Shown here: piece by piece, positions 46,059 to 56,514 of the stretch
Numbering within the stretch: the first letter of the stretch is position 1
How the letters are laid out: each line of letters starts with the position of its first letter
Assembly (NCBI GenBank): GCA_947449025.1
Contig: CANFQF010000003.1
Coordinates: forward strand, 1-57,684
Length of the DNA stretch: 57,684 nt
Direction of reading: 5' to 3'
From: Comamonadaceae bacterium
GTDB taxonomy: Bacteria; Pseudomonadota; Gammaproteobacteria; Burkholderiales; Burkholderiaceae_C
Position numbers and translations under genes: made by a program
Notes under the pieces: generated by a model
The model's database searches: none
What the model was told of the DNA's origin: nothing
Seen by the model: the letters and a program-made list of their open reading frames with translations, nothing else

Positions 46059-47069
46059 TCACTCAGCCGGGAACTGCTCGGTATCTACCTCAGACTGCGA
46101 CCGCTCCGCGTACCGCGGCCCGGACACGGTGCGGTGATTGATACAGGCGCCAGCACGCGCCAGCAGGTCCGGCGAGACGCTGATGTCGGCCGCCCGCAAG
46201 TTCTCGAGCAAGTGGTCAACGCGCCTAGTGCCAGGAATCGGAATGATGTCCGGGCCCTGCGCCAGCAGCCAGGCCAGTGACAACTGGGACGGGGTACAGC
46301 CGGCCTCCTGAGCGATAGCGCGGAATGCCCGCAACAGATCCAGGTTGGCCGGATAGTGGCTGGCGGTAAAGCGCGGCATGGCCCGGCGGATGTCGCCTGC
46401 CTCCAAGGCTTCCACATCAGGCACACCATCGGCCAGGAAGCCGCGCGCCACGGGACTGAAGGCGACAAAGGCGATGCCTAAATCCCGGCAGGCTTGCACG
46501 ATGCCGATCTCAGCCTCCCGGGCCCACAGCGAATACTCGGTCTGTACAGCGGAGATGGGATGCACCGCATGGGCCCGGCGCAAGGTGGCGGCGGAGACCT
46601 CTGACAGGCCCAGCGTACGCAACTTGCCCTCCTCGACCATGCGGCTCAATTCGCCCACACTGTCTTCAATCGGCACCTTTTTGTCCCAGCGGTGCAGGTA
46701 ATACAAGTCAATCACATCGGTCTGCAAACGGCGCAGGCTGTCCTCGCAATAACGCCGCAGTGTTTCCGGGCGTCCGTCGATGCCGCGCACCACCTTGCCC
46801 TGGGCGTCCGGAAAGCCACCAAGGCCACCCTTGCTGGCCAGGGTGAACTTCTGCCGATGCGCCTTGAGCGTCTTCCCCACCAGGGTCTCGTTCGCGCCGA
46901 AGCCGTAGAGGGCTGCGGTGTCGAACAAGGTCACACCGGCGTCCAGGGCCGTGAGCAACAAACGCGCAGCTTCCGCCTCTGACGGCGGGGCGCCATAGGC
47001 GTGCGAGAGGTTCATGCAGCCCAGGCCAATAGCGCTGACTTCGAAGGGGCCGATCTTGCGGGTTTTCAT
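46059..47069 (-). CDS. Aldo/keto reductase
   Basis: The 336-residue protein is an NADPH-dependent aldo/keto reductase of the (beta/alpha)8-barrel type. The catalytic tetrad is visible: D50, Y55, K80 and H126. The C-terminal cofactor site reads IPIPGTRRVDHLLENLRA. The sequence is close to the YajO/AKR13-like group that reduces diverse aldehydes. It ends the minus-strand set; a terminator of the pmd operon precedes its start, so it probably has its own promoter in the 70-bp gap or weak read-through. Confidence 0.94.
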   Translation of the reverse strand: MKTRKIGPFEVSAIGLGCMNLSHAYGAPPSEAEAARLLLTALDAGVTLFDTAALYGFGANETLVGKTLKAHRQKFTLASKGGLGGFPDAQGKVVRGIDGRPETLRRYCEDSLRRLQTDVIDLYYLHRWDKKVPIEDSVGELSRMVEEGKLRTLGLSEVSAATLRRAHAVHPISAVQTEYSLWAREAEIGIVQACRDLGIAFVAFSPVARGFLADGVPDVEALEAGDIRRAMPRFTASHYPANLDLLRAFRAIAQEAGCTPSQLSLAWLLAQGPDIIPIPGTRRVDHLLENLRAADISVSPDLLARAGACINHRTVSGPRYAERSQSEVDTEQFPAE

Positions 47070-47087
47070 GCGTATCTCCAGAAATGG

Positions 47088-47119
47088 AAAAAGCCCGCGT
47101 CACTGGCGCGACTGCGGGC
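47088..47119 (-). terminator. Intrinsic terminator of the pmd operon
   Basis: On the minus strand GCCCGC (47119-47114) pairs with GCGGGC (47098-47093), with an inner GTC/GAC extension, and is followed by TTTTT (47092-47088). It begins about 20 bp behind the pmdC stop. Confidence 0.8.
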
Positions 47120-47139
47120 CTTGATTATTGCCGTGTCAC

Positions 47140-49331
<2,192 letters not shown>

Positions 49332-50270
49332 TCAGTCCTTCCAGTACAGGCGCATGGGGTTGTCCACCAAGAGCTTTTTCTGAAGCTCGGCGGTCGTGGC
49401 GATGTGCGGGATGAAGTCGACCAGCAGGCCGTCGTCGGGCATGTGGTCCTTCAGGTTGGGGTGCGGCCAGTCGGTACCCCACAGCACGCGGTCGGAAAAC
49501 TCCTCGACCACCTTGCGGGCAAAGGGCACCACGTCGCGGTAGGCGGCCTGCTCACCATCCAGCGCGCGCGGGCCGGTGGTCGACAGGCGCTCGGGGCAGC
49601 TGACCTTGCTCCAGACATTGGGGTGCTGGCGCATGAACTTGAGGAACAGCTCGAACTCGGGGCCGTCGATCGGCTTGCTCACGTCGGGGCGGCCCATGTG
49701 GTCTACCACCACGGTGGTGGGCAGTGCGGTGAAGAAGTCCCACAGTTCGGGTAGGTCCACCGCCTCGAAATAGATCACCACATGCCAGCCCAGGGGAGCA
49801 ATGCGGGCGGCGATCTCCATCAGTTCGTCCTTGGGGGTGAAGTCCACCAGACGCTTGACGAAGTTAAAGCGCACGCCACGCACGCCAGCGGCATGCATGG
49901 CCTGCAGCTCGGCGTCGCTCACGCTGCGCTTGACGGTGGCCACACCACGGGCCTTGCCCTGGGCATTTTTCAGCGCGTCGACCATGGCGCTGTTGTCGGC
50001 GCCGTGGCAGGTGGCCTGCACGATCACATTGCGCTCAAAGCCCAAATGATCACGCAGGGCAAACAGCTGCTGCCAGGAGGCGTCGCAAGGGGTGTACTTG
50101 CGCTCGGGCGCGTAGGGAAATTTATCGCCGGGGCCAAACACATGGCAGTGCGCGTCCACGCTGCCCGCAGGCAGTTGAAAGCGCGGCTTCGTCGGGCCGG
50201 TGTACCAGTCGAGCCAGCCGGGGGTCTTGGTGAAGCCCCCCGCGGTTACTTTGTCATTGGCTTGTGCCAT
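49332..50270 (-). CDS. pmdD: 2-pyrone-4,6-dicarboxylate hydrolase (LigI/PmdD)
   Basis: The enzyme hydrolyses the lactone 2-pyrone-4,6-dicarboxylate to 4-oxalomesaconate. It is an amidohydrolase-superfamily enzyme that works without a divalent metal. The 312-residue protein has the HxH motif of strand 1 (VDAHCHVFGP, H41 and H43) and the strand-8 Asp in WGTDWPHPN. The order pmdF-pmdD-pmdA is as in Comamonas. Confidence 0.95.
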   Translation of the reverse strand: MAQANDKVTAGGFTKTPGWLDWYTGPTKPRFQLPAGSVDAHCHVFGPGDKFPYAPERKYTPCDASWQQLFALRDHLGFERNVIVQATCHGADNSAMVDALKNAQGKARGVATVKRSVSDAELQAMHAAGVRGVRFNFVKRLVDFTPKDELMEIAARIAPLGWHVVIYFEAVDLPELWDFFTALPTTVVVDHMGRPDVSKPIDGPEFELFLKFMRQHPNVWSKVSCPERLSTTGPRALDGEQAAYRDVVPFARKVVEEFSDRVLWGTDWPHPNLKDHMPDDGLLVDFIPHIATTAELQKKLLVDNPMRLYWKD

Positions 50271-50279
50271 ATCTCGCTT

Positions 50280-50963
50280 TCAGTCGATGTAACGCAGGCC
50301 GGCCTTCTCAAGGGGCTCACGCATTTTGTACATGTCGAGGCCCAGCACGCCGGAGGCGAGCTTGGCGCGCTTTTCGCCTTCGTTGCCCTCGCGGGCGCGG
50401 GCGGCCTCCAGGGTCTTGGCGGCCATCTGGCGCGGCACCACCACCACGCCGTCGTCGTCGGCCACGATCACGTCGCCCGGGTTGACCGACATGCCGGCGC
50501 ACACCACCGGAATATTCACCGAGCCCAGGGTGGCCTTGATGGTGCCCTTGCTGGAGATGGCGCGGGACCAGACCGGGAAGTTCATCTCGGTGAGGGTCTT
50601 CACGTCACGCACGCCGGCGTCGATGACCAGGGCGCGGGCGCCTCGGGCCTGGAAGGAGGTGGCCAGCAGGTCGCCGAAGTAGCCGTCGGTGCACTCGGCG
50701 GAGATGGCAGCGACCACGATATCGCCAGGCTGAATTTGTTCGGCCACCACATGCATCATCCAGTTGTCGCCGGGGTGCAGCAGCACGGTGACGGCTGTGC
50801 CAGAGACCTGAGCGCCGGCGTAGATTGGGCGCATATAGGGCTTCATCAGGCCCACTCGGCCCATGGCCTCGTGCACGGTGGCCGAGCCCAGGCTGGCCAG
50901 GGCGTCGGCGGTGGCGCGGTCCGCGCGTTCGATGTTGCGGTAAACGACTCCGAGTTCAAACAT
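50280..50963 (-). CDS. pmdF: 4-carboxy-4-hydroxy-2-oxoadipate aldolase/oxaloacetate decarboxylase (LigK/PmdF)
   Basis: This class II, metal-dependent aldolase cleaves 4-carboxy-4-hydroxy-2-oxoadipate to pyruvate and oxaloacetate and can also decarboxylate oxaloacetate. The 227-residue length is exact for the family. The substrate and metal residues lie in DAGVRD (R119, D120). The ATG at 50963 is preferred because AAAGGA lies 8 nt upstream; a GTG at 50969 also exists. It lies 2 bp behind the pmdE stop. Confidence 0.95.
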   Translation of the reverse strand: MFELGVVYRNIERADRATADALASLGSATVHEAMGRVGLMKPYMRPIYAGAQVSGTAVTVLLHPGDNWMMHVVAEQIQPGDIVVAAISAECTDGYFGDLLATSFQARGARALVIDAGVRDVKTLTEMNFPVWSRAISSKGTIKATLGSVNIPVVCAGMSVNPGDVIVADDDGVVVVPRQMAAKTLEAARAREGNEGEKRAKLASGVLGLDMYKMREPLEKAGLRYID

Positions 50964-50965
50964 GG

Positions 50966-52000
50966 TCACTGTCCTTTGGCTTTGAGGCGCGCGTCCAGGC
51001 GCGAGAAGACACGGCGGGTGTTGGCTTCATAAATCTGGTGACGGTCGGCGTCCGAGAGGATGGAACTGGCCTCGATGTAGCGCTTGGTGTCGTCGTAGTA
51101 ATGGCCGGTCTCGGGGTCGATGCCGCGCACCGCGCCAATCATCTCGGAGGCGAACAGCACGTTCTTTACCGGGATGACGGTGTTCAGCAGGTTGATGCCC
51201 GGCTGGTGGTAGACGCAGGTGTCAAAGAACACGTTGTTCATCACATGATCGGACAGCAGGGGCTTCTTCAGCTCCTGGGCCAGGCCGCGGAAACGCCCCC
51301 AGTGGTAAGGCACCGCGCCGCCACCGTGCGGGATGAGGAACTTGAGCGTCGGGAAGTCCTTGAACAGATCCCCCTGCACCAGCTGCATGAAGGCGGTGGT
51401 ATCGGCATTGAGGTAATGCGAGCCGGTGGTGTGGAAGCAGGCGTTGCAGCTGGTCGAGACGTGGATCATGGCCGGCAGGTCCCACTCCACCATCTTTTCG
51501 TAGATGGGGTACCAGTGCCGGTCGGTCAGGGGCGGGCTGGTCCAGTGGCCGCCCGACGGATCGGGGTTGAGGTTAATGCCGACCGCGCCGTACTCCTTGA
51601 CGCACTTTTCCAGCTCGGGGATGCAGGTGGCCGGATCGACGCCCGGCGACTGCGGCAGCATGGCCACGGGCACGAAGTTGTCGGGAAACAGCTGGCTCAC
51701 GCGGAACACCAGCTCGTTGCAGATGGCGGCCCAGGTGGACGACACATTGAAGTCGCCGATGTGGTGGGCCATGAAGCTGGCGCGGGGCGAGAACAGGGTC
51801 AGGTCGCTGCCGCGGTCCTTCATCAGCTTGAGCTGGTTGGTCTCGATGGCCTCGCGCAGGTCGTCGTCGCTGATCTTGAGGTCTGCGGCGCGCGGCATGA
51901 CGGACGGGTCCTTGATGCCGGCAATCTGCTGGTTGCGCCAATCCTCCAGCGCCTTGGGGGCGGTGGTGAAGTGGCCATGGCAGTCGATGATGAGGGACAT
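50966..52000 (-). CDS. pmdE: 4-oxalomesaconate hydratase (LigJ/PmdE)
   Basis: The enzyme adds water to the oxalomesaconate-derived tautomer (2-keto-4-carboxy-3-hexenedioate) to give 4-carboxy-4-hydroxy-2-oxoadipate. It is a zinc-dependent amidohydrolase-superfamily member of 344 residues. Strand 1 carries D6-C-H8-G-H10; [17 protein letters not shown] and [16 protein letters not shown] hold further metal and substrate residues. AGGAG lies 6 nt before the ATG. It is the first catabolic gene of the operon, after the ModA-like gene. Confidence 0.95.
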   Translation of the reverse strand: MSLIIDCHGHFTTAPKALEDWRNQQIAGIKDPSVMPRAADLKISDDDLREAIETNQLKLMKDRGSDLTLFSPRASFMAHHIGDFNVSSTWAAICNELVFRVSQLFPDNFVPVAMLPQSPGVDPATCIPELEKCVKEYGAVGINLNPDPSGGHWTSPPLTDRHWYPIYEKMVEWDLPAMIHVSTSCNACFHTTGSHYLNADTTAFMQLVQGDLFKDFPTLKFLIPHGGGAVPYHWGRFRGLAQELKKPLLSDHVMNNVFFDTCVYHQPGINLLNTVIPVKNVLFASEMIGAVRGIDPETGHYYDDTKRYIEASSILSDADRHQIYEANTRRVFSRLDARLKAKGQ

Positions 52001-52067
52001 GGTGGCTCCTGTAGGTTTATTTGTCTGGTGATGCGTGAAAAGCTTTGGGGGGCTTGAAGCCAGGCAC

Positions 52068-52814
52068 TCAGACCGGCTGCATGCCCTGGCGGCGCTTGGC
52101 GTCGGCCGCTTCGGGCGAGGCCATGAAGGACAACAGCGCGCGGGCCTGCGTCTGGCGCTCACCGCCCTGGCAGGTCTGGGCCAGGGCACCGGAGAAGATG
52201 GTATCGATGGCAATCGCCTGCGGCAGCGGGCCGACGATGGTGATGCCGCTCACATGAATCAATTCGCTCAGTTGCTGGAAGCCCAGCGCGACCTGGCCCT
52301 GGGCCACCAGCGAGCCCACCGGGGTGCCAGGAGGCGGCGTCACGATCTTGCCTTTGACCTGCTCGGCAATGCCCCAGCGCTCGAACATCTGGGCCAGTGC
52401 CACGCCGCTGGGGCCGGTGGAATAACTCACGCTGGGCGCGGCCAGCACCGCGGCGCGCACCGCCGCTTCACTCGAAATATCGGGCAGTGGTGCACCGGCG
52501 GGCACTGCCACCGAGGTTCCCGAGAGCACCAGGTCAACACGGCTGCTCGCAATCAGATGGCCCATGGACTCCAATTTGACCAGCGCATCGGAGGCCAGAA
52601 AGACCAGATCGAAGGCTTCCCCGGCTTGCACCCGCTTGGCGGCGTCGACACCGCCGACCGACTCAATGTCCACGGTCTGGCCCGTGAGGGCCTGCCAGGC
52701 GGCCACCAAGTCCGCCAGCAACTGGCGAGTGGCCATGGAGGAGATCCCGCGCAGGGGCGTAGCAATGAGGGATGCAGTGGGGGACGAGCTTGGGGTGGCG
52801 GAGGACGGATTCAT
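52068..52814 (-). CDS. Signal-peptide-less ModA-like substrate-binding-domain protein
   Basis: The 248-residue protein has the fold signature of periplasmic binding proteins of the ModA/SBP_bac_11 group: a first strand LIATPLRGISS, then VDIESVGGVDAAKRVQAGEAFDLVFLA and YSTGPSGVALAQMFERWG. Unlike real ModA it has no signal peptide: strand 1 begins about residue 14, so the protein should stay in the cytoplasm. Molybdate-binding Ser residues cannot be confirmed. It is the first gene of the pmd operon, 67 bp before pmdE, where related operons carry pmdU and pmdK. Whether it is an enzyme, sensor or chaperone is unknown. Confidence 0.8.
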   Translation of the reverse strand: MNPSSATPSSSPTASLIATPLRGISSMATRQLLADLVAAWQALTGQTVDIESVGGVDAAKRVQAGEAFDLVFLASDALVKLESMGHLIASSRVDLVLSGTSVAVPAGAPLPDISSEAAVRAAVLAAPSVSYSTGPSGVALAQMFERWGIAEQVKGKIVTPPPGTPVGSLVAQGQVALGFQQLSELIHVSGITIVGPLPQAIAIDTIFSGALAQTCQGGERQTQARALLSFMASPEAADAKRRQGMQPV

Positions 52815-52874
52815 GGCGAGAAGGATTGTCCCCTGCGGCACCTGGGCAACCTAGGAGCGGGGCTCACTAGCAGC

Positions 52875-52891
52875 TATATCAGAACAGCATA
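52875..52891. promoter_or_regulatory. LysR-type operator (TAT-N11-ATA) between the pmd operon and its regulator
   Basis: TAT (52875-52877) and ATA (52889-52891) form a dyad with an 11-nt spacer, matching the T-N11-A core that LysR-type regulators bind. It lies in the 110-bp divergent gap, 33 bp before the regulator start and about 60 bp before the ModA-like gene, a position expected for joint autoregulation and activation. Confidence 0.6.
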
Positions 52892-52924
52892 ATAGGCCAA
52901 AGGTTATTCCCAGAAGCGAAGGAC

Positions 52925-53875
52925 ATGGACCTCAAACAAATCGAATACTTCGTGCGCGTGGCGGAACTGGGCAGCTTCACCCGGGCTGCCATTGCGCTGA
53001 ACGTGGCCCAGCCCGCCTTGAGCCGGCAGGTGCGTCTGCTGGAGGTGGAGTTGCGCCAGACCCTGCTGGTGCGCAACGGGCGCGGGGCGGTGCCCACCGA
53101 GGCGGGCAAGCTGATGCTTGAACACGGCCGCGGCATCCTGCACCAGGTCGAGCGGGCCAGGGAGGAGTTAGGCCGGGTACGCGGCGCGCTGGCCGGGCGG
53201 GTGGCGGTGGGCATGCCGCCGAGCATTGCCCGCACGCTGGCCGTGCCCTTGATCCATGCCTTTCGTGAATCCATGCCGCAGGCGACGCTGTCCATCACCG
53301 AGTCTTTGTCCACCCCCATGCTCGAATCGCTGGCCAGCGGCCGGTTGGATATCGCCATCCTCTATAACGCCGCGGCTTCCCCGGAGATCGAGCACACCCC
53401 CCTGTTCGAGGAGGACCTCTTTCTGGTCCAGGCACGCCCGGCGAACAAGGCAGGCGCTGCCGACGCGCTGGCGACCCCCTCGGTCACAAACGCCGCTGGC
53501 ACGGCCTCCCGGGCCGTGACCCTGCGCGAATTGGCCCAGATGCCGCTGGTCATTCCGAGCCGGCCCAACGCGATCCGCATGCAGGTCGAAGGCGAGTTGG
53601 CGGCCCTGGGACTCAAGCCCCGGATCGCGCTGGAGATTGACGGCGTGGCGTCCATTCTTGAACTGGTGGCCGACGGCGCGGGCAGCGCCGTACTGGCTGG
53701 CCAGGCGGTACGCAGCTCCGGCAGGCCTCGCGCCTTCAGCACCCGCCCTATCGGCTCCCCGAGGCTGCGAAGCAGCGTGAGCATGGCGGTGAGCTCCCAA
53801 CGCCCAACCACGCTCACCCAAAAGTCCACACAGGAGCTATTGCGGGAGTTGGCGGGGCGCATCGCCGCGGGCTGA
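52925..53875 (+). CDS. LysR-type regulator of the protocatechuate 4,5-cleavage operon (PmdR-like)
   Basis: The 316-residue protein has an N-terminal winged HTH (MDLKQIEYFVRVAELGSF, then AAIALNVAQPALSRQVRLLE), a linker helix and a two-lobe effector domain (about 90-310). The effector is probably protocatechuate or a pathway intermediate. Its divergent position to the pmd operon and the shared operator match PmdR of Comamonas. Immediately behind it lies an ABC importer operon with its own inverted repeat. Confidence 0.9.
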   Translation: MDLKQIEYFVRVAELGSFTRAAIALNVAQPALSRQVRLLEVELRQTLLVRNGRGAVPTEAGKLMLEHGRGILHQVERAREELGRVRGALAGRVAVGMPPSIARTLAVPLIHAFRESMPQATLSITESLSTPMLESLASGRLDIAILYNAAASPEIEHTPLFEEDLFLVQARPANKAGAADALATPSVTNAAGTASRAVTLRELAQMPLVIPSRPNAIRMQVEGELAALGLKPRIALEIDGVASILELVADGAGSAVLAGQAVRSSGRPRAFSTRPIGSPRLRSSVSMAVSSQRPTTLTQKSTQELLRELAGRIAAG

Positions 53876-53880
53876 GGCGG

Positions 53881-53907
53881 CGCCCACCGCGAGGAGGTGG
53901 GTGGGCG
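53881..53907. terminator. GC-rich hairpin behind the LysR gene
   Basis: CGCCCACC (53881-53888) pairs with GGTGGGCG (53900-53907) across an 11-nt loop, beginning 5 bp behind the stop codon. No T-tract follows, so it may be a weak or Rho-assisted terminator. Confidence 0.4.
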
Positions 53908-54026
53908 ACCCGACCGGCGGCTGGCACTCCTCGCAGGCTCCGGCAGGCACCGAATTGGCGCGATGCCCCAAGCCGATGCAGCGTGGACCGGGGCGGGCCA
54001 CCGACCATGCCCCATTCCCGTGCATT

Positions 54027-54059
54027 TTGTACGCAATCGCTTGGAATGATTGCGTACAA
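54027..54059. promoter_or_regulatory. 12-9-12 perfect inverted repeat ahead of the ABC importer
   Basis: TTGTACGCAATC (54027-54038) and its exact complement GATTGCGTACAA (54048-54059) are separated by 9 nt. Each arm contains TTG-N4-CAA, the shape of a GntR-type half or full site. The repeat ends 31 bp before the ATPase start, so a bound repressor would cover the promoter. It is too AT-rich and too far upstream for a terminator of the LysR gene, and no T-run follows. Confidence 0.7.
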
Positions 54060-54090
54060 TCCTGGCACGGCTCCTGCTGAAGGACAACTC

Positions 54091-55107
54091 ATGCAGACCA
54101 ACGTGTCCACCGGGCCGGCTTCCATCGAACTCGTCGCACTGACCAAGGATTTCGGTGGTGCCAATCCTGCGGTCGATGCCATCGACCTGCGCATCGCCGG
54201 CGGCAGCTATTGCTGCCTCCTCGGTCCCTCTGGCTGCGGCAAGTCGACCACGCTGCGGATGATTGCGGGCCACGAGTCGGTCACCGCCGGGGATGTTCTC
54301 TTGGCGGGTCGCAACGTCACGCAGTTGCCGGCCGCGGCCCGGGGCACCGCGATGATGTTCCAGAGCTTCGCGCTCTTCCCCCATCTCAGCGCCCTGGAGA
54401 ACGTCGCCTTCAGCCTGAAGATGAAGGGCATGGCCAAGCCCGAGCGCCTCGAGCAAGCGCGCCAACTGCTTGATCGGGTGGCCATGGGCCATCTCGCCGA
54501 GCGCAAGCCCGACGAGCTCTCAGGCGGGCAGCAGCAGCGCGTGGCGCTGGCGCGCGCCCTCATCACCCAACCCAAGGCGCTGCTGCTCGACGAGCCGCTG
54601 TCCGCGCTGGACCCTTTCCTGCGCGGGCAGATGCGGGCCGAGCTGCGGCACTGGCACCAGGAGCTGGGCCTGACCTTCATCCACGTCACCCACTCTCAGG
54701 AAGAGGCCATGGCCCTGGCGGACGTGATGGTGGTGATGAACCAAGGCCGCATCGAGCAGGTCGGCAGCCCGCGTGAGGTCTACAACCGACCGGCCAGCGA
54801 ATTCGTGGCGCGCTTCATGGGTGGCCACAACGTGATTGACATCGGCGGCGCCAAAGTGGCGGTGCGCAATGACCATTTGCGCCTGGACGAGGCGCAGCCG
54901 CAGGTCGCGCCGCTGGCGGCAAGGGTCACCGACATTGAATACCAGGGCAGCTACGTGATGCTGGGCCTGTCCGCGCGAGACGCGGCAGGGGAGCAGCAGC
55001 TCGCAGCCATGCTGCCCGAATCTGATTACGCCCAGCGGCCCAACGCCCTGGGCGACACCGTGCAGTTGTCGTGGGTGCCCGAGCGGGCGCATCCGCTGCC
55101 TGCTTGA
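54091..55107 (+). CDS. ABC importer ATPase, PotA (spermidine/putrescine) type
   Basis: The 338-residue protein powers uptake through the permeases encoded downstream. Walker A (GPSGCGKST), the Q-loop, the signature LSGGQQQR, Walker B (LLLDEPLSALD) and the switch His (HVTHSQEEA) are all present, followed by a C-terminal TOBE-like domain (about 240-335). AAGGA lies 8 nt before the ATG. The substrate is not told by the ATPase; relatives carry polyamines, iron, thiamine or organic acids. Confidence 0.95.
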   Translation: MQTNVSTGPASIELVALTKDFGGANPAVDAIDLRIAGGSYCCLLGPSGCGKSTTLRMIAGHESVTAGDVLLAGRNVTQLPAAARGTAMMFQSFALFPHLSALENVAFSLKMKGMAKPERLEQARQLLDRVAMGHLAERKPDELSGGQQQRVALARALITQPKALLLDEPLSALDPFLRGQMRAELRHWHQELGLTFIHVTHSQEEAMALADVMVVMNQGRIEQVGSPREVYNRPASEFVARFMGGHNVIDIGGAKVAVRNDHLRLDEAQPQVAPLAARVTDIEYQGSYVMLGLSARDAAGEQQLAAMLPESDYAQRPNALGDTVQLSWVPERAHPLPA

Positions 55108-55155
55108 CCCCCGCCCCTGACCCCAACCCTAGACCACAACCTGAGAGGAAGCACC

Positions 55156-56421
55156 ATGTCCGACCACCAAGACTCCAATACGTTGCAGCGCCGTACGCTG
55201 CTCAAAGGCACCGCGGCCATCCTGGCCACCGGCATCGCCCCCGCCATCCATGCGCAGGAAAAGATCGTGCTGCGCTACCTGGGCACCGCAGTGAACCAGG
55301 ACAAGGCGATCGCCGACAAGTTCAAGGCCGACACCGGCATTGAAGTCCAGTACGTGGCCGTCACCACCGACGACGTCACCAAGCGCGCGGTCACCGCCCC
55401 GAACAGCTTCGACCTGATCGACACCGAGTACTTCTCCCTCAAGAAGATCGTGCCGACCGGCAACCTCAAGGGCATCGACAGCAAGCGGATCAAGAACGCC
55501 GACAAGATCACCAGCTTGTTCACCAAGGGTGAAGTCGCTGGCAAGAAGGTGGGCGACCAAGGCACGGCCCCCAAGAAGGTCATCTTCCTGGAAGGCGAAA
55601 AGAGCAAGAAGTTCTCCGCCAGCCCCACCCAGTTCATGTCCCTGATCCCCACCGTGTACAACGCCGACACGCTGGGCATCCGTCCCGACCTGATCAAGCG
55701 CCCGATCACCTCCTGGGCCGAACTCCTGAACCCCGAGTTCAAGGGCAAGACCGCCATCCTGAACATTCCCTCGATCGGCATCATGGACGCCGCGATGGTG
55801 GTGGAAGCCAAGGGCATCCACAAGTACAAGGACAAGGGCAACATGACCAAGGCCGAGATCGACCTGACCATCAAGACCCTGATCGAAGCCAAGAAGGCTG
55901 GCCAGTTCCGCGCCCTGTGGAAAGACTTCAACGAGTCCGTCAACCTGATGGCCTCCGGCGAGGTGGTGATCCAGTCCATGTGGTCGCCGGCTGTCACCGC
56001 CGTGCGCACCAAGGGCATTGACTGCGTGTTCCAGCCGCTCAAGGAGGGATATCGCGCCTGGGCCGCCGGCTTCGGTCTGCCCACCACCCTGTCGGGCCGC
56101 AAGCTCGATGGCGCCTATGAGTTCATCAACTGGTTCCTCGACGGCTGGGCCGGCGCCTACCTGAACCGCCAGGGCTACTACAGCGCCGTGCTGGACACCG
56201 CCAAGGCCAAGATGGAAGCCTACGAGTGGGCCTACTGGATGGAAGGCAAGCCCGCCGCCCAGGACATCAAGAGCCCGCAAGGCGACCTGCTGGCCAAGGC
56301 CGGTGCGGTGCGCGACGGCGGCTCCTACGAGCAGCGTATGGGCGGCATCGCCTGCTGGAACGCGGTGATGGACGAAAACGAGTACATGGTCCGCAAGTGG
56401 AACGAGTTCGTGGCCGCTTGA
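55156..56421 (+). CDS. ABC importer substrate-binding protein, PotD type, with Tat signal
   Basis: The 421-residue precursor has a twin-arginine signal (QRRTLLKG, residues about 11-18, cleaved after IHA), so it is probably exported folded. The mature protein is of the PotD/PotF group (WAELLNPEFKGKTAIL, ESVNLMASGEVVIQSMWSPA). Acidic residues that would grip a polyamine cannot be identified with certainty. The gene is followed by an 11-bp GC hairpin, which could stabilise its mRNA to yield more binding protein than permease. Confidence 0.92.
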   Translation: MSDHQDSNTLQRRTLLKGTAAILATGIAPAIHAQEKIVLRYLGTAVNQDKAIADKFKADTGIEVQYVAVTTDDVTKRAVTAPNSFDLIDTEYFSLKKIVPTGNLKGIDSKRIKNADKITSLFTKGEVAGKKVGDQGTAPKKVIFLEGEKSKKFSASPTQFMSLIPTVYNADTLGIRPDLIKRPITSWAELLNPEFKGKTAILNIPSIGIMDAAMVVEAKGIHKYKDKGNMTKAEIDLTIKTLIEAKKAGQFRALWKDFNESVNLMASGEVVIQSMWSPAVTAVRTKGIDCVFQPLKEGYRAWAAGFGLPTTLSGRKLDGAYEFINWFLDGWAGAYLNRQGYYSAVLDTAKAKMEAYEWAYWMEGKPAAQDIKSPQGDLLAKAGAVRDGGSYEQRMGGIACWNAVMDENEYMVRKWNEFVAA

Positions 56422-56466
56422 TCGGTCGCTTCATCGATACTCTGATCGATTAGCAACATGACCTCA

Positions 56467-56492
56467 GGCCCTCCCCGTCCGCGGGGAGGGCC
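56467..56492. repeat. 11-bp perfect GC hairpin between binding-protein and permease genes
   Basis: GGCCCTCCCCG (56467-56477) pairs with CGGGGAGGGCC (56482-56492) around TCCG. It starts 46 bp behind the binding-protein stop. No T-run follows, so it probably stabilises the upstream mRNA or reduces read-through rather than ending transcription. Confidence 0.7.
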
Positions 56493-56514
56493 ATCCACCC
56501 ACCCTTCACTTCCC

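Noticed and set aside
52068-52814. Ordinary molybdate-binding protein ModA
   Set aside because: There is no signal peptide, no modB or modC neighbour, and the gene heads a catabolic operon.
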